Source of the DNA: Xylocopa sonorina
Taxonomy: Eukaryota; Arthropoda; Insecta; Hymenoptera; Apidae
Assembly (NCBI RefSeq): GCF_050948175.1
Contig: NC_135208.1
Coordinates: 2,170,001-2,234,000 of the forward strand
DNA: 64,000 bases
Reading direction: 5' to 3'
The notes under the pieces were generated by a model. The model worked only from the letters and a program-made list of their open reading frames with translations. It was not told the origin of the DNA and did no database searches. Below, one piece after another: positions 1 through 48,689 of the stretch. Each line of letters starts with the position of its first letter. The stretch's first letter is position 1. The position numbers were made by a program, and so were the translations under genes.

Positions 1-30
1 AATTGAAACTCTCGTATTGGCTGTTAGAAA

Positions 31-150
31 CAATACAAACTTAACGATTGGTCGAATCAACAATACAAACTTAACGATTGGTCGAATCAACAATACAAAC
101 TTAACGATTGGTCGAATCAACAATACAAACTTAACGATTGGTCAAATCAC
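31..150 (+). repeat. Four exact-period 30-bp repeats, each with a CCAAT-box (ATTGG)
   Basis: CAATACAAACTTAACGATTG repeats at 31, 61, 91 and 121 with a period of exactly 30 bp. Each unit carries GATTGGTC, an inverted CCAAT box resembling the NF-Y consensus, and 30 bp is close to three helical turns. A further single copy of the same box lies near 508-518. Protein binding is inference only. Confidence 0.75.
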
Positions 151-295
151 CTGCAAGTTCAACGACCAATCACCAGTGCCGCCACAGTAGATACATTACA
201 AACTTTATTTGCAGTTTATTACAAATAATCGTGAATATATATGTATAAAAACAATATATAGATGTAAGAATACATTATTTTATGAAATAGTTGTG

Positions 296-412
296 TAGGT
301 TAGGTTAGTTTTCATCAAAATTAAAAGCATGCAGAAATTCTACGTATTTATATTTCCATGCATCGTTGATTAATATCAGAATTGAATTTTCGAAACCTAA
401 CCTAACCTAACT
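296..412. repeat. Inverted pair of short TTAGG/CCTAA strings
   Basis: GTAGGTTAGGTTAG at 296-309 faces CCTAACCTAACCTAA at 396-410, the insect telomere motif on opposite strands about 85 bp apart. A weaker pair recurs in the next duplicated unit (about 668 and 746-758). They are too short to be telomere remnants on their own and may be arms of a small foldback element. Confidence 0.5.
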
Positions 413-892
413 AATTCTAGTACAGAGGTTATATTTCCAACATAAACAATATTACACTATTTAAAGTAATCAAAAGAATCGTATTGGTTGTTAGAAGCAA
501 TACAAACAACGATTGGTCGAATCACCTGTAAGTTCAACGAGCAACCACCAATGGCGCCACAGTAGATTTTAGAACGCTACAAACTTTATTTACTGTTTAT
601 TACAAATATCATAAACATAAAACTATATAATTTCGTGAGATTAATTTATTTCTTGAAATAGTTGTACAAGTTAGATTAAGTTTTTAACAAAATCGAACGT
701 GAAAATTGTTCATTTTGCATATATCATAGATTAATTTCAAAAGTTAACCTAACCTAATTCATTCTCGTAGAGAGGTTATATTTTCAAGATAAACAATATA
801 ACTCTCCATCAAAATTAATGAAAACAACAATTTCGGTTACAGGAGCCAGCATAAACGTAACGATTGCCCAAACCACCTGCAAATTCAACAAT

Positions 893-1192
893 CAATCACC
901 AGTGGCGCTGGTATCGCGCGATGCGCACGAAATGGCGGCCTCGCTCAGACCGTCGGTGGACTCGAGACAATGAGGAGGCGCGCGGCCGTGTTTTAGCCCC
1001 GTGTTGCTGTCGTCGCTAGTGCCAAGCGAAAATGAGACGCGGCCGTTTGTCGAACGTGCCGCGGTGAAACTGGCCCCGATTGGCATGTGTTCCATCGACC
1101 AGGGCTAGCCACGCTCGCTGAAACGATCTTCTCAAAGCGACTGACGGTGGGCTTTTCGTACGCGTCGGAGTCTGTGACACCCGCTGGCCCCA
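893..1192 (+). promoter_or_regulatory. Presumed fra promoter-proximal region and 5' leader with short upstream ORFs
   Basis: Base composition changes to GC- and CpG-rich just before the start codon, as expected for a 5' leader. Upstream ATGs at 931 (13 codons), 970 (8 codons), 1031 (11 codons) and 1084 (7 codons) each end before 1193, so the leader, if transcribed from this point, holds several short uORFs. I see no TATA box. The transcription start is not determinable here. Confidence 0.5.
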
Positions 1193-38530
<37,338 letters not shown>

Positions 38531-39280
38531 GAAAGGTTCCTGAACCTTGGTGCCATCTCAATTCGATAGACTGCGATGATACATTCTCGATGTTAGTACC
38601 TGAGAAACGTGTGCCGCCTGATCGCGTGTTCGCACACACACACAAACGTCGTTTAAAAACAAGAAGAGGAGCAGAAGCAGAAGAAGAACAGAAGAAAAAA
38701 AAAAAAACCGTGGAATTGGAAATTGGACGATCGATGGACGATGAACGGCATCGAGCTGTAATCCCAGTGGTATCTGGACTTGGAACAGGGTCCCCTTCGC
38801 CCTCCACCTAGTCAATTCGCTTTCTTTCCTCCGGTACTAACGTTGCTTTCTACCACGAGAATTAGAGAGTACGCTTGCCAATGTATTTTCGACACTGCCA
38901 ATCCATTTCGCGCCCCCCACTGCCAACGTATGGCTGAGTTTATTGAGAGCAGCGGCTCTGGACTGTTCAGGGTCGTCGTAGGAGTTATTGTACGAGCCAA
39001 CGGTGACGAGAGAAGGAATAAGAGACGATGCTTAGCGACTATCCTTCTGCACGTTGTTGCTCCAACTCGTGGAGAAGGTTTTTTCTATGAACAAGTGCGG
39101 TTTTTCTGCGTTGTCCACGTGCTGGGACTCTCGACGTTGGTCTGAGGATCCTTTGCGATGCTCCAACGCGTGGCGTTCCCATATTATCAAGGCTTTTGGG
39201 CTCTTGGACGCTGGTCTGAGGATCCTTTTCTGGTGTTCTGAGTCTCGAGATGTTAAGTTTTGGGTATCAGAGTGTCTCGT
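38531..39280 (+). other. Presumed fra 3' UTR / unique downstream sequence
   Basis: Unique, GC-richer sequence directly after the stop, with a short CA run (about 38633-38644) and an A-run (38695-38706). I found no AATAAA close by; the first clear one, near 40219, lies within repeats, so the mRNA end is unknown. A GGTCTGAGGATCCTTT word occurs twice (about 39137 and 39212). Confidence 0.5.
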
Positions 39281-39281
39281 A

Positions 39282-39440
39282 AGCTCCTTCCTTCCTTTTT
39301 ATGCGATATAAGTACAGTATACTTGTTGTTTAAGGTCTCTTCCTTCCTTTTTATGCGAAATGAGTACTCCAAATTTGTTTTTTAAGGCTCCTTCCTTCCT
39401 TTTTATGCAAAATGAGTGCATAATATTTGTTTTTTAGGGT
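39282..39440 (+). repeat. ~60-bp tandem repeat, three copies
   Basis: CTTCCTTCCTTTTTATGCGA (or close variants) occurs near 39288, 39340 and 39392, each followed by an ATGAGTA- or ATAAGTA-type stretch and TTGTTTTTTA. Confidence 0.8.
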
Positions 39441-39859
39441 TTACATGGACTGTACTGTTCTGTTACCTTGTTCAACCCCTCGAGAAGCATCATTACACCC
39501 TCTTTCTAAAATTGTTCAAGCTTATTTGAAGAATATTTGACAGATTTATCGTGCAGAGAATTGTTTAATAAGAGGAACAGGTGGTAATCAGATGGAACAA
39601 GGTTTGAGGAGTACAGAAGATGAGGTAGAAGGTCTCAATTAAATTGTGATTAGACTGGTTTCGCAGCAATTGAAGGTCTGCATGCGCACAGTTTTATAAA
39701 ATGTAGAAAGTCGCGTTTCTGGTGGCGAGAGTCTTTGAAACAAGATCTCTTGGTTGTTCTGTAATTGTGCTCTGTTCTCGAATTTGTCCAAGCGTTGTAA
39801 CAATTTCAATCCCAACGATGTGAAACTCAGAGGCCACTAGCTTTAACGCCTTTGCTTTC
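39441..39859. other. Unique spacer
   Basis: AT-rich unique sequence. No gene, promoter or RNA feature recognised. Confidence 0.5.
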
Positions 39860-41385
39860 AGATTGAGAAACTTTGTTTTCTTCTAATTAAAGTAGTTACT
39901 GTCTTTTTTTGAATGAGAGTAGGACTTGGAGTGCTTCAAGGTGGTAGAAAGAATGTCCCAGCACTCAAATTGGGATGGTTTTTAATAGCAATACGCTTCA
40001 AAGAGAGTTAGTTCATTCTTTTCGAGCACGAAGCAAATTAGTCTTCTCTTTTTTCATATTTTTATATGAAATTAGGAATTGTAATGCTTCAAGATGGTAG
40101 AAAAGATACTCCACAAGCTGTAACAACTTTGTTTTCAGATTGTGGAGGATTTTGTTTTTAAGTTGAGGCAAAGGTTTCCTTGCGTAACTGTTTATCTCTT
40201 TGAGGCAGCGAGTTTTAGGAAATAAAGGAACCATATTGCAGAGAAACTTTATTTTCTTCTAATTTAACGGGTTGCCCTCTTTTTTTTTTTTTATGAAAGT
40301 AGGTCTTACAATGCTTTAAAGTAGTAGAAAAATGCTCCACCATTTAAGTTTGGACACTTTTAACACCAAAATCCCTCAAAAAGAGTTAATCCACCCTTTT
40401 TCTGTATGAAAGTAGGACTTGTAATGCTTCAAAATGGTAGAAAAATGCTCCAACATTTAATTTTGGATGCTTTTAACACCAATAAGCCTCAAAAAGAGTT
40501 AATCCACTCTATTTTTATCTGAAAATAGGACTTGTAATGCTTCAAAATGGTAAAAAAATGCTCCACTATTTAATTTGGAATGGTTTAAACACCAATATAC
40601 CTCAAAGAGAGTTAATTCACCCTTTTTCTGTATGAAAGTAGGACTTGTAATGCTTCAAAATGGTAGAAAAATGCTCCATCCATTTAATTTGGAATGGTTT
40701 TAACACCAATATGCCTCAAAAAGAGTTAATCCACCATTTTTCAAGCTTCAAGGTGGCAAAAAAATCCACCACCATTTAAGTTTGAATGGTTTTTACATCA
40801 AAATCCCTCAAAAAGAGTTAATCCACCCTTTTTCTGTATGAAAATAGGACTTGTAGTGCTTCAAAATGGTAGAAAAATGTTCCAACATTTAAGTTTGGAT
40901 GCTTTTAACACCAATATGCCTCAAAAAGAGTTAATCCACCTTTCTTTTGTATAAAATTAGAACTTGTAATACTTCAAAGTGGTAGAAAAATGCTCCATCA
41001 TTTAAGTTTAAGTGCTTTTAACACTAAAATCCCTCAAAAAGACTTAAACTACCCTTTTTTTGTATGAAAGTAGGACGTATAATGCTTCAAAGTGGTGGAG
41101 CAATGCTCCAACATTTAAGTTTGGATGCTTTTAACACCAATATGCCTCAAAAAGAGTTAATCCACCTTTCTTTTGTATAAAATTAGAACTTGTAATGCTT
41201 CAAAGTGGTAAAAAAATGCTCCACCATTTCACTTTGAGTGCTTTTAACACTAAAATCCCTCAAAAAGACTTAATCTACCCTTTTTTTGTATGAAAGTAGG
41301 ACTTGTAATGCTTCAAAATGGTAAAAAATTTAAGTTTGGACGCTCTTAACACCAATATTCCTCCAACAGACATAATCCACCCTTC
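39860..41385 (+). repeat. Tandem repeat family K, ~112-bp units (first block)
   Basis: About a dozen units with CTTGTAATGCTTCAAAATGG, TAGAAAAATGCTCCACCATT, TTTTAACACCAATATGCCTC and AAAAAGAGTTAATCCACCCT. A stretch of family M (GAGGCA...TTTTAGGAAATAAAGGAACC) lies at about 40140-40290. The same family, with the same M-K junction, returns at 48690-49740. Confidence 0.88.
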
Positions 41386-41985
41386 TCAAACCTCGAACCA
41401 ACCATCTTCTCTCTTTTTTAGCCATCCAAATTAAACTCTATAGACTCTATCCTCAACAAAACACAATTTAAAAGACCTTCTCTCTCTCTCCGATGCCATA
41501 AACAACCAACAGATGCAAATTTACAAAAACATACCCACCTAGAGCTTACGAGAAGAAGCTTACGAGTCACTCTGATACAAATTAATCTTAAGATCGTCCA
41601 CGACGAGCTTGCAGAACGAAGAAAGAAGGAAGAAGAACACGATCTTGCCTAGAAGAAGAGGAAAAACGATGAAAGCACAATTCGTACTACATGAAAAAGC
41701 TCGCGTGGCCCTCGCCAGGGTTTTCTAATTCACTTTCTGTACCAGTAATATCGACTGCCATATATTACGCTTAAGAAAAGCGGGACCACGCGAGTCTCGA
41801 ACAATATTTCGCTGTTTTTTGCACATTTGTGAGACGAGAAACGGGAGCAGTTTCTTCTGTTCTCGTTCCTCGTCGCTGTATTCCTTTGCAACCGTTCTCT
41901 GATAGGTTTTTTTAAACACGGTACAGTACTTGGCGGACTAGTTTAATTTAGTATTATATCAGTAACGACAACAGAGGATCGCCAG
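41386..41985. other. Unique spacer
   Basis: Mixed-composition sequence with a purine-rich stretch (41600-41680). No gene recognised; the minus-strand frame 41725-41919 resembles nothing known. Confidence 0.5.
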
Positions 41986-42700
41986 CTGTTGATCCTTTCT
42001 GGGTTCGACCCAGGCAGGCTCACAGATTTTCCACGTACGCAGAATCTCACTTTATGTTGGACTCTGTGCGATGGCCTTAAAGGGAGACCGTTCTGGTGTT
42101 CAAGCCGCCTTTTACTCAGTGGCTTCGGCAGCTTGCTAAAGAAGAAAATGAAAAAGAAGATGAAAACTCCAGGCGCACTAGGGAAGAGAACTGTTATGTT
42201 AGATGCGAGTACTTTTTCAAGCTACGGATGGACTTCTGAGGAGCTTGGAGGACGGCTGATCTTCTTCGGGTTGAATTGGTACCAAATGAAGGCCCCTTTA
42301 GTGTCTGAAGTCCTGCGTAACTGTTCGAAACAGAGAATTTTAGGAAATAAAGGCCCCATGTCGCAGAGAAACTTACGTTTCTGGTCTCAGATTGTAGAGG
42401 ATTGGTTTCTAAGTTCTAGCAGAGGGTTCTTTGGTGTTTGGAGCTCTGCGTAACTCTTCAAAACAGAGAATTATAGAAAACAAAAGATCCATGTCGCAGA
42501 GAAACTTACGTTTCTGGTCTCAGATTGTAGAGGATTGGTTTTTAAGTTCAAATGAAGGGCTCTTTGGTGTTTGTGGCCCTGCGTAACTCTTAGAAACAGA
42601 GAATTTTAGGTAATTAAGGATCCATGTCGGAGAGAAACTTAATTTTCTTCTAATTGAACAAAGTTAGCTGTTGTTTAAGATTTATATAAATTATTCTGCT
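41986..42700 (+). repeat. Family M repeats, small block
   Basis: From about 42300, three units of 120-130 bp share ACAGAGAATTTTAGGAAATA, CAGAGAAACTTACGTTTCTG, GATTGTAGAGGATTGGTTT and CCTGCGTAACTCTT. The sequence before 42300 is unique and holds a 154-codon frame without known domains. Confidence 0.8.
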
Positions 42701-42829
42701 CTGTTATCTTCCTCAGTTTCTCAAGAAGCATCGTTGCACCCTTTTTTTAAAATAGTTCAAGCTTGTTTGGAGAATATTTGAGAGATTTCTCAATTTTTAA
42801 GTTTTAAATTTCTAAGCTGCTGCGATGAG

Positions 42830-43905
42830 GCTTCTCGATTTCTACATTTAGAAGTTCCAAGCTAAGCGATGGGGTTTTTCAATTTTTACATTTCGAAGTT
42901 CTATGCTATGCGGTGGAGCTTCTCAATTTCTATATCTGAAAGCAGTACAATAGTTCTTCTAAATTTCTATGTCTTAAAGCAGTACAATGGTTCTTCTCAA
43001 TTTGTATTCTTTAAAATCCCAAGCAGCGCTATTGTTCTTCTCAATTCGTACGCTTCAAAATTCCAAACTTTTGGCGATGGTTCCCCTCAATTTGTATGCT
43101 CTAAAATTCCAAGCTTGACGATACTTCTTCTCACCAGCTTAAACCTACCAAAAATTACAATTCTATAATCAACGCCCAAAAGACCACAAATCAATTTCAA
43201 AGCAATGCGATGGTTCTTCTCAATTAGTAACTTTTAAAGCAGTGCGATGGTTCTTCTCAATTTGTATGCATTAAAGTTCCAAGCAATGCGATGGTTCTTC
43301 TCAATTTGTATGCTTTGAAGCAGTGCTATGGTTCTTCTCAATTTGTATGCATTAAAGTTCCAAGCAATGCGATGGTTCTTCTCAATTAATAAATCTTAAA
43401 GCAGTGCGATGGTTCTTCTAAATTTCTATGTCTTAAAGCAGTGCCATGGTTCTTTAAAATCCCAAGCAGCGCTATTGTTCTTCTCAATTTGTATGCTTCA
43501 AAATTCCAAGCTTGGCGATGGTTCTTCTCAATTTGTATGCTTCAAAATTCCAAGCTTGGCGATGGTTCTTCTCAATTTGTATGCATTAGAGTTCCAAGCA
43601 ATACGATGGATCTTCTCAATTTGTATGCTTTAAAATCCCAAACAGCGCTATTGTTCTTCTCAATTTGTATGCTTTAAAGTTCCAATCAATGCGATGGTTC
43701 TCCTCAATTAGTAAGTTTTAAAGCAGTGCGATGGTTCTTCTCAATTTGTATTCTTTAAAATCCCAAGCAGCGCTATTGTTCTTCTCAATTCGTATGCTTC
43801 AAAATTGCAAACTTGTGGCGATGGTTCCCCTCAATTTGTATGCTCTAAAATTCCAAGCTCGACGATACATCTTCTCACCAGCTTAAACCTACCAAAAATT
43901 ACAAT
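42830..43905 (+). repeat. Tandem repeat family L, ~40-65-bp units
   Basis: GCGATGGTTCTTCTCAATTT, GTATGCTTTAAAATTCCAAG and variants repeat throughout. A larger block of about 155 bp (GCAGCGCTATTGTTCTTCTC ... ACCAGCTTAAACCTACCAAA) appears twice, near 43021 and 43766, about 745 bp apart. Confidence 0.88.
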
Positions 43906-44300
43906 TCAACGATCAACAACCCTCTAAAAACAATACGAACCAATCTCACCCAAGAAGATCACCCAACGGAGCTCCTCAGGATCTCAACCGTACCACCACC
44001 ACCACCACCACCATCATCAACAAACCGTAGTATTACGATCTCATCGAGAAATTATTTTACATCGAGTATGGGTATTACAATAGGCTGTACAACATACGAG
44101 AAGTTAATTTTAATTACCACGCGTAAATTACATCTATATATACACACATATACATATATATATATACATACATACATATACAATTTCAATGGTTCGCTTA
44201 AACTTAAGGATTACGTTCGTTACGTCCATTTAAAGGGCACGTAAATGTCGGTCTAATCGAGAGATTCGAGAGTCGTTCATATTTTTTGATATTTACAGAT
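43906..44300. other. Unique spacer with trinucleotide and TA/CA microsatellites
   Basis: A run of ACC/CAC/CAT triplets lies at about 43989-44022 and a TATATACATACAT run at 44136-44182. Otherwise unique; no gene recognised. Confidence 0.6.
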
Positions 44301-44389
44301 ATTCTTGCTCTGATTGTCGTCTTCGTTTCGAGAGAGAACGTGCATTCGAAGGCTCGAGGAGAGAGTTTGCCATCCGAGACGCCTGAATT

Positions 44390-46510
44390 GTCCTCGAGGA
44401 AGGCGAGAAGTCGAAGAACTTGAAGTTAAACGGCTGAATTGTCCTTGAACGAGGCAAAAAGTCGAAGAACTTGAAGTTAAACGCCTGAATTGTCCTTGAA
44501 CGAGGCAAAAAGTCGAAGATCTTGAAGTTAAACGCCTGAATTGTCCTTGAACGAGGCAAAAAGTCGAAGAACTTGAAGTTAAACGCCTGAATTGTCCTTG
44601 AACGAGGCAAAAAGTTGAAGAACTTGAAGTTAAACGCCTGAATTGTCCTTGAACGAGGCAAAAAGTCGAAGAACTTGAAGTTAAACGCCTGAATTGTCCT
44701 TGAACGAGGCAAAAAGTCGAAGAACTTGAAGTTAAACGCCTGAATTGTCCTCGAGGAAGGCGAGAAGTTGAAGAACTTGAAGTTAAACGCCTGAATTGTC
44801 CTCGAGGAAGGCGAGAAGTCGAAGAACTTGAAGTTAAACGGCTGAATTGTCCTCGAAGAAGGCAAAAAGTCGAAGAACTTGAAGTTAAACGGCTGAATTG
44901 TCCTCGATGAAGGCGAGAAGTCGAAGAACTTGAAGTTAAACGGCTGAATTGTCCTTGATGAAGGCGAGAAGTTGAAGAACTTGAAGTTAAACGGCTGAAT
45001 TGTCCTCAAAGAAGGCAAAAAGTCGAAGAACTTGAAGTTAAACGGCTGAATTGTCCTCGAAGAAGGCGAGAAGTTGAAGATCTTGAAGTTAAACGCCTGA
45101 ATTGTCCTTGAACGAGGCAAAAAGTTGAAGAACTTGAAGTTAAACGCCTGAATTGTCCTTGAACGAGGCAAAAAGTCGAAGAACTTGAAGTTAAACGCCT
45201 GAATTGTCCTCGAGGAAGGCGAAAAGTCGAAGAACTTGAAGTTAAACGCCTGAATTGTCCTTGAACGAGGCAAAAAGTCGAAGAACTTGAAGTTAAACGG
45301 CTGAATTGTCCTCGAGGAAGGCGAGAAGTCGAAGAATTTGAAGTTAAACGCCTGAATTGTCCTTGAACGAGGCAAAAAGTCGAAGAACTTGAAGTTAAAC
45401 GCCTGAATTGTCCTTGAACGAGGCAAAAAGTTGAAGAACTTGAAGTTAAACGGCTGAATTGTCCTCGAGGAAGGCGAGAAGTTGAAGAACTTGAAGTTAA
45501 ACGGCTGAATTGTCCTCGAGGAAGGCGAGAAGTCGAAGATCTTGAAGTTAAACGCCTGAATTGTCCTTGAACGAGGCAAAAAGTCGAAGAACTTGAAGTT
45601 AAACGCCTGAATTGTCCTTGAACGAGGCAAAAAGTCGAAGAACTTGAAGTTAAACGCCTGAATTGTCCTTGAACGAGGCAAAAAGTTGAAGAACTTGAAG
45701 TTAAACGCCTGAATTGTCCTTGAACGAGGCAAAAAGTCGAAGAACTTGAAGTTAAACGCCTGAATTGTCCTCGAGGAAGGCGAGAAGTTGAAGAACTTGA
45801 AGTTAAACGCCTGAATTGTCCTCGAGGAAGGCGAGAAGTCGAAGAATTTGAAGTTAAACGGCTGAATTGTCCTTGAACGAGGCAAAAAGTCGAAGAACTT
45901 GAAGTTAAACGCCTGAATTGTCCTTGAACGAGGCAAAAAGTCGAAGAACTTGAAGTTAAACGCCTGAATTGTCCTCGAGGAAGGCGAGAAGTTGAAGAAC
46001 TTGAAGTTAAACGCCTGAATTGTCCTCGAGGAAGGCGAGAAGTCGAAGAACTTGAAGTTAAACGGCTGAATTGTCCTCGAAGAAGGCAAAAAGTCGAAGA
46101 ACTTGAAGTTAAACGGCTGAATTGTCCTCGATGAAGGCGAGAAGTCGAAGAACTTGAAGTTAAACGGCTGAATTGTCCTTGATGAAGGCGAGAAGTTGAA
46201 GAACTTGAAGTTAAACGGCTGAATTGTCCTCAAAGAAGGCAAAAAGTCGAAGAACTTGAAGTTAAACGGCTGAATTGTCCTCGAAGAAGGCGAGAAGTTG
46301 AAGATCTTGAAGTTAAACGCCTGAATTGTCCTTGAACGAGGCAAAAAGTTGAAGAACTTGAAGTTAAACGCCTGAATTGTCCTTGAACGAGGCAAAAAGT
46401 CGAAGAACTTGAAGTTAAACGCCTGAATTGTCCTCGAGGAAGGCGAAAAGTCGAAGAACTTGAAGTTAAACGCCTGAATTGTCCTTGAACGAGGCAAAAA
46501 ATCGAGGAAC
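44390..46510 (-). repeat. 51-bp minisatellite, ~41 copies, open in one minus-strand frame
   Basis: Unit on +: GAAGAACTTGAAGTTAAACG, CCTGAATTGTCCTTGAACGA, GGCAAAAAGTC. Variants alternate between CGAGGAAGGCGAGAAG and TGAACGAGGCAAAAAG halves. About twelve units are duplicated at exactly 1,224 bp (24 units), for example GTCCTTGATGAAGG at 44951 and 46175. As 51 is a multiple of three, the minus frame 46497-44293 stays open for 734 codons of a 17-residue repeat (FNFKFFDFLPRSRTIQA). A second minus frame (46580-46230) is open too, so openness alone does not show coding. Confidence 0.93.
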
Positions 46511-46890
46511 TCGAGGTTGATGGCTCTCTACGATGAACAGAAGCATTGTAAACACGTTCCATAGGAACGCACACACGCACCAGGTGTCTCTTTAGTATTA
46601 AACTTGAGGAGAGGCCCGCTCGAGGGGCGCAGGATCAGGCCAACGACTTACTTTTGCTCGTCGAGTTGTAGTATTCCGCGTGAACGGCGAGGCAGACAGT
46701 TTTTTAAGCTACCTTTTGTATTTTCTTAAACGCGTCGAGGATGGAGAAACGGTCCACGGGCAGATATTCAGCGGTTCCCGTTGGCTGCAGAGCCCAACAA
46801 GGAGACACAGTACAAAGAGAGGCGATTGGGTACTCGAGATTGCTCGCGATGCGATGCCAGGCGGGAATTAACGAGGAGGGCCTCCTCGAA
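46511..46890. other. Unique spacer
   Basis: GC-richer unique sequence between the 51-bp array and family M. No gene recognised. Confidence 0.5.
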
Positions 46891-48685
46891 TCTGTCCAAG
46901 AGTTGTATGGTTGAGTGTTCGCTGGATGAACTGCGGTGGATCTGGAGCGAATGGTAACAATTTCAAGTCCAATTTGTGGAGTTTGAAGCTGGTGGAGTTA
47001 ACTTTTCTGGTTTTAGATTGTGGAGGAGTGGTTTTTGAGTTCTTGCGGAGGGTTCTTTGGGGTTTGGAGTCCTGCGTAACTCTTTGAGGCACAAAATTTT
47101 AGAAAATAGAAGATCCACGTAGCAGAGAAACTTTATTTTCTTCTAATTGAACGAGTTGGTTGATTAGCGTAAAAAAAGAAGTTTATATGAATTCGAGGCA
47201 AAGAGTTTTGGGAAATAAAGCAGCTATGTTGCAGAGAAACTTAAATTTTCTGTTTTTAGATTGTGGAGGAGTGGTTTTTAAGTTGGAACGGAGGGTTCTT
47301 TGGGGTTTGGAGTCCTGCGTAGCTCTTTTTAGGCAAAGTTTTAGGAAATAAAGGAATCATATTGTAGAGAAACTTAATTTTCTTCTAATTGAACAAGTTG
47401 GTTGTTGTTTATACGAATTGAAAATTGTAGAGGAGTGGTTTTTAAGTTGAAACGGAGGGTTCTTTGGAGTTTTGAGCCCTGCGTTACTCTTTGAGGCAGA
47501 GAATTTTGGGAAATAAAGGAACCATGTAGGTCTTTAAGTTCTAACAGAGGGTTCTTTGATGTTTGGAGTCCTACATAACTCTTTGAGGCAAAGTTTTGGG
47601 AAATAAAGCAGTCATGTCGCAGAGAAACTTAAATTTTCTGTTTTTAGATTCTAGAGGAATGGTTTTTAAGTTAAAGTGGAAGGTTCTTTGATGTTTAGAG
47701 TCCTGCATAACTCTTTGAGGCAGAGAGTTTTGATCAAGTGGTAATTTTAAGTCCAATTTGTGGAGTTTGAGACGGATGGAGTTAACGGTTCTGGTTTTAG
47801 ATTGCGGAGCAGTGGTTTTTAAGTTGGAACGGAGGGTTCTTTGGTGTTTAGAGTCCTGCGTAACTCTTTGAGGCACAGAGTTTTGGGAAATAAAGCAGCT
47901 ATGTTGCAGAGAAACTTAAATTTTCTGTTTTTAGATTGTGGAGGAGTGGTTTTTAAGTTGGAACGGAGGGTTCTTTGGGGTTTGGAGTCCTGCGTAGCTC
48001 TTTGAGGCACAAAATTTTAGAAAATAGAAGATCCACGTAGCAGAGAAACTTAATTTTCTTCTAATTGAACGAGTTGGTTGATTAGCGTAAAAAAAAAAAG
48101 TTTATATGAATTCGAGGCAAAGAGTTTTGGGAAATAAAGGAGGGTTCTTTGATGTCTGAAGTCCTACGTAGCTCTTTGAGGCAAAGTTTTAGGAAATAAA
48201 GGAATCATATTGCAGAGAAACTTAATTTTCTTCTAATTGAACGAGTTGGTTGTTATTTAAAGTTTATACAAATTGAAGATTGTAGAAGATTGGTTTCTAA
48301 GTTCAAGTGGAGGGTTCTTTGATGTTTGAAGTCCTGCGTAACTCTTTGAGGCACAGAGTTTTGGGAAATAAAGCAGCTATGTTGCAGAGAAACCTAAATT
48401 TTCTGTTTTTAGATTGTAGAGGAGTGGTTTTTAAGTTGGAACGGAGGGTTCTTTGGGGTTTGGAGTCCTGCGTAGCTCTTTGAGGCAAAGTTTTAGGAAA
48501 TAAAGGAATCATATTGTAGAGAAACTTAACGTTTCTGGTTTTAGATTGTAGAGGATTGGTTTTTAAGTTCTTCCGGAGGGTTCTTTGGTGTTTTGAGTCC
48601 TGCGTAACTCTTTGAGGCAGAGAATTTTAGAAAATAAAAGTTCCATGTAGCAGAGAAATTTAATTTTCTTCTAATTTAACGAGTT
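46891..48685 (+). repeat. Family M tandem repeat, main block (~14 units)
   Basis: Units of about 100-140 bp share TTTTAGATTGTGGAGGAGTG, GGTTTTTAAGTTGGAACGGA, GGGTTCTTTGGGGTTTGGAG, TCCTGCGTAACTCTTTGAGG and TTTTGGGAAATAAAG. Frames on the minus strand (for example 47571-47876) are by-products. Confidence 0.88.
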
Positions 48686-48689
48686 GGTT

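Larger units (their letters stand above)
1..905. repeat. Upstream tandemly duplicated ~0.45-kb unit
   Basis: Two similar units (about 16-470 and 480-830) and a third fragment (about 838-905) share the order: GTATTGG...CAATACAAAC, CGATTGGTC, a CACCTG(C/T)AA stretch, CC(A/C)CAGTAGAT, an AT-rich tail, then CCTAACCTAA. The array lies just upstream of the presumed fra leader. It has no coding potential. It could be a degraded mobile element amplified in tandem; I see no terminal repeats that settle this. Confidence 0.7.

Noticed and set aside
31..150. CRISPR-like direct repeats
   Set aside because: The 30-bp units are contiguous with no unique spacers, and the host is an animal.
296..412. True telomeric sequence
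   Set aside because: Only two to three TTAGG units on each side and in opposite orientation; far too short and interstitial.
41989..42453. 154-codon + strand ORF
   Set aside because: Unrecognisable product, partly within family M repeats, no start or splice context.
44293..46497. 734-codon minus-strand ORF as a protein gene
   Set aside because: Openness is explained by a 51-bp period (multiple of three). The flanks show no promoter, known domain or splice context, and another frame is open over part of the array. Kept only as a repeat and a finding.
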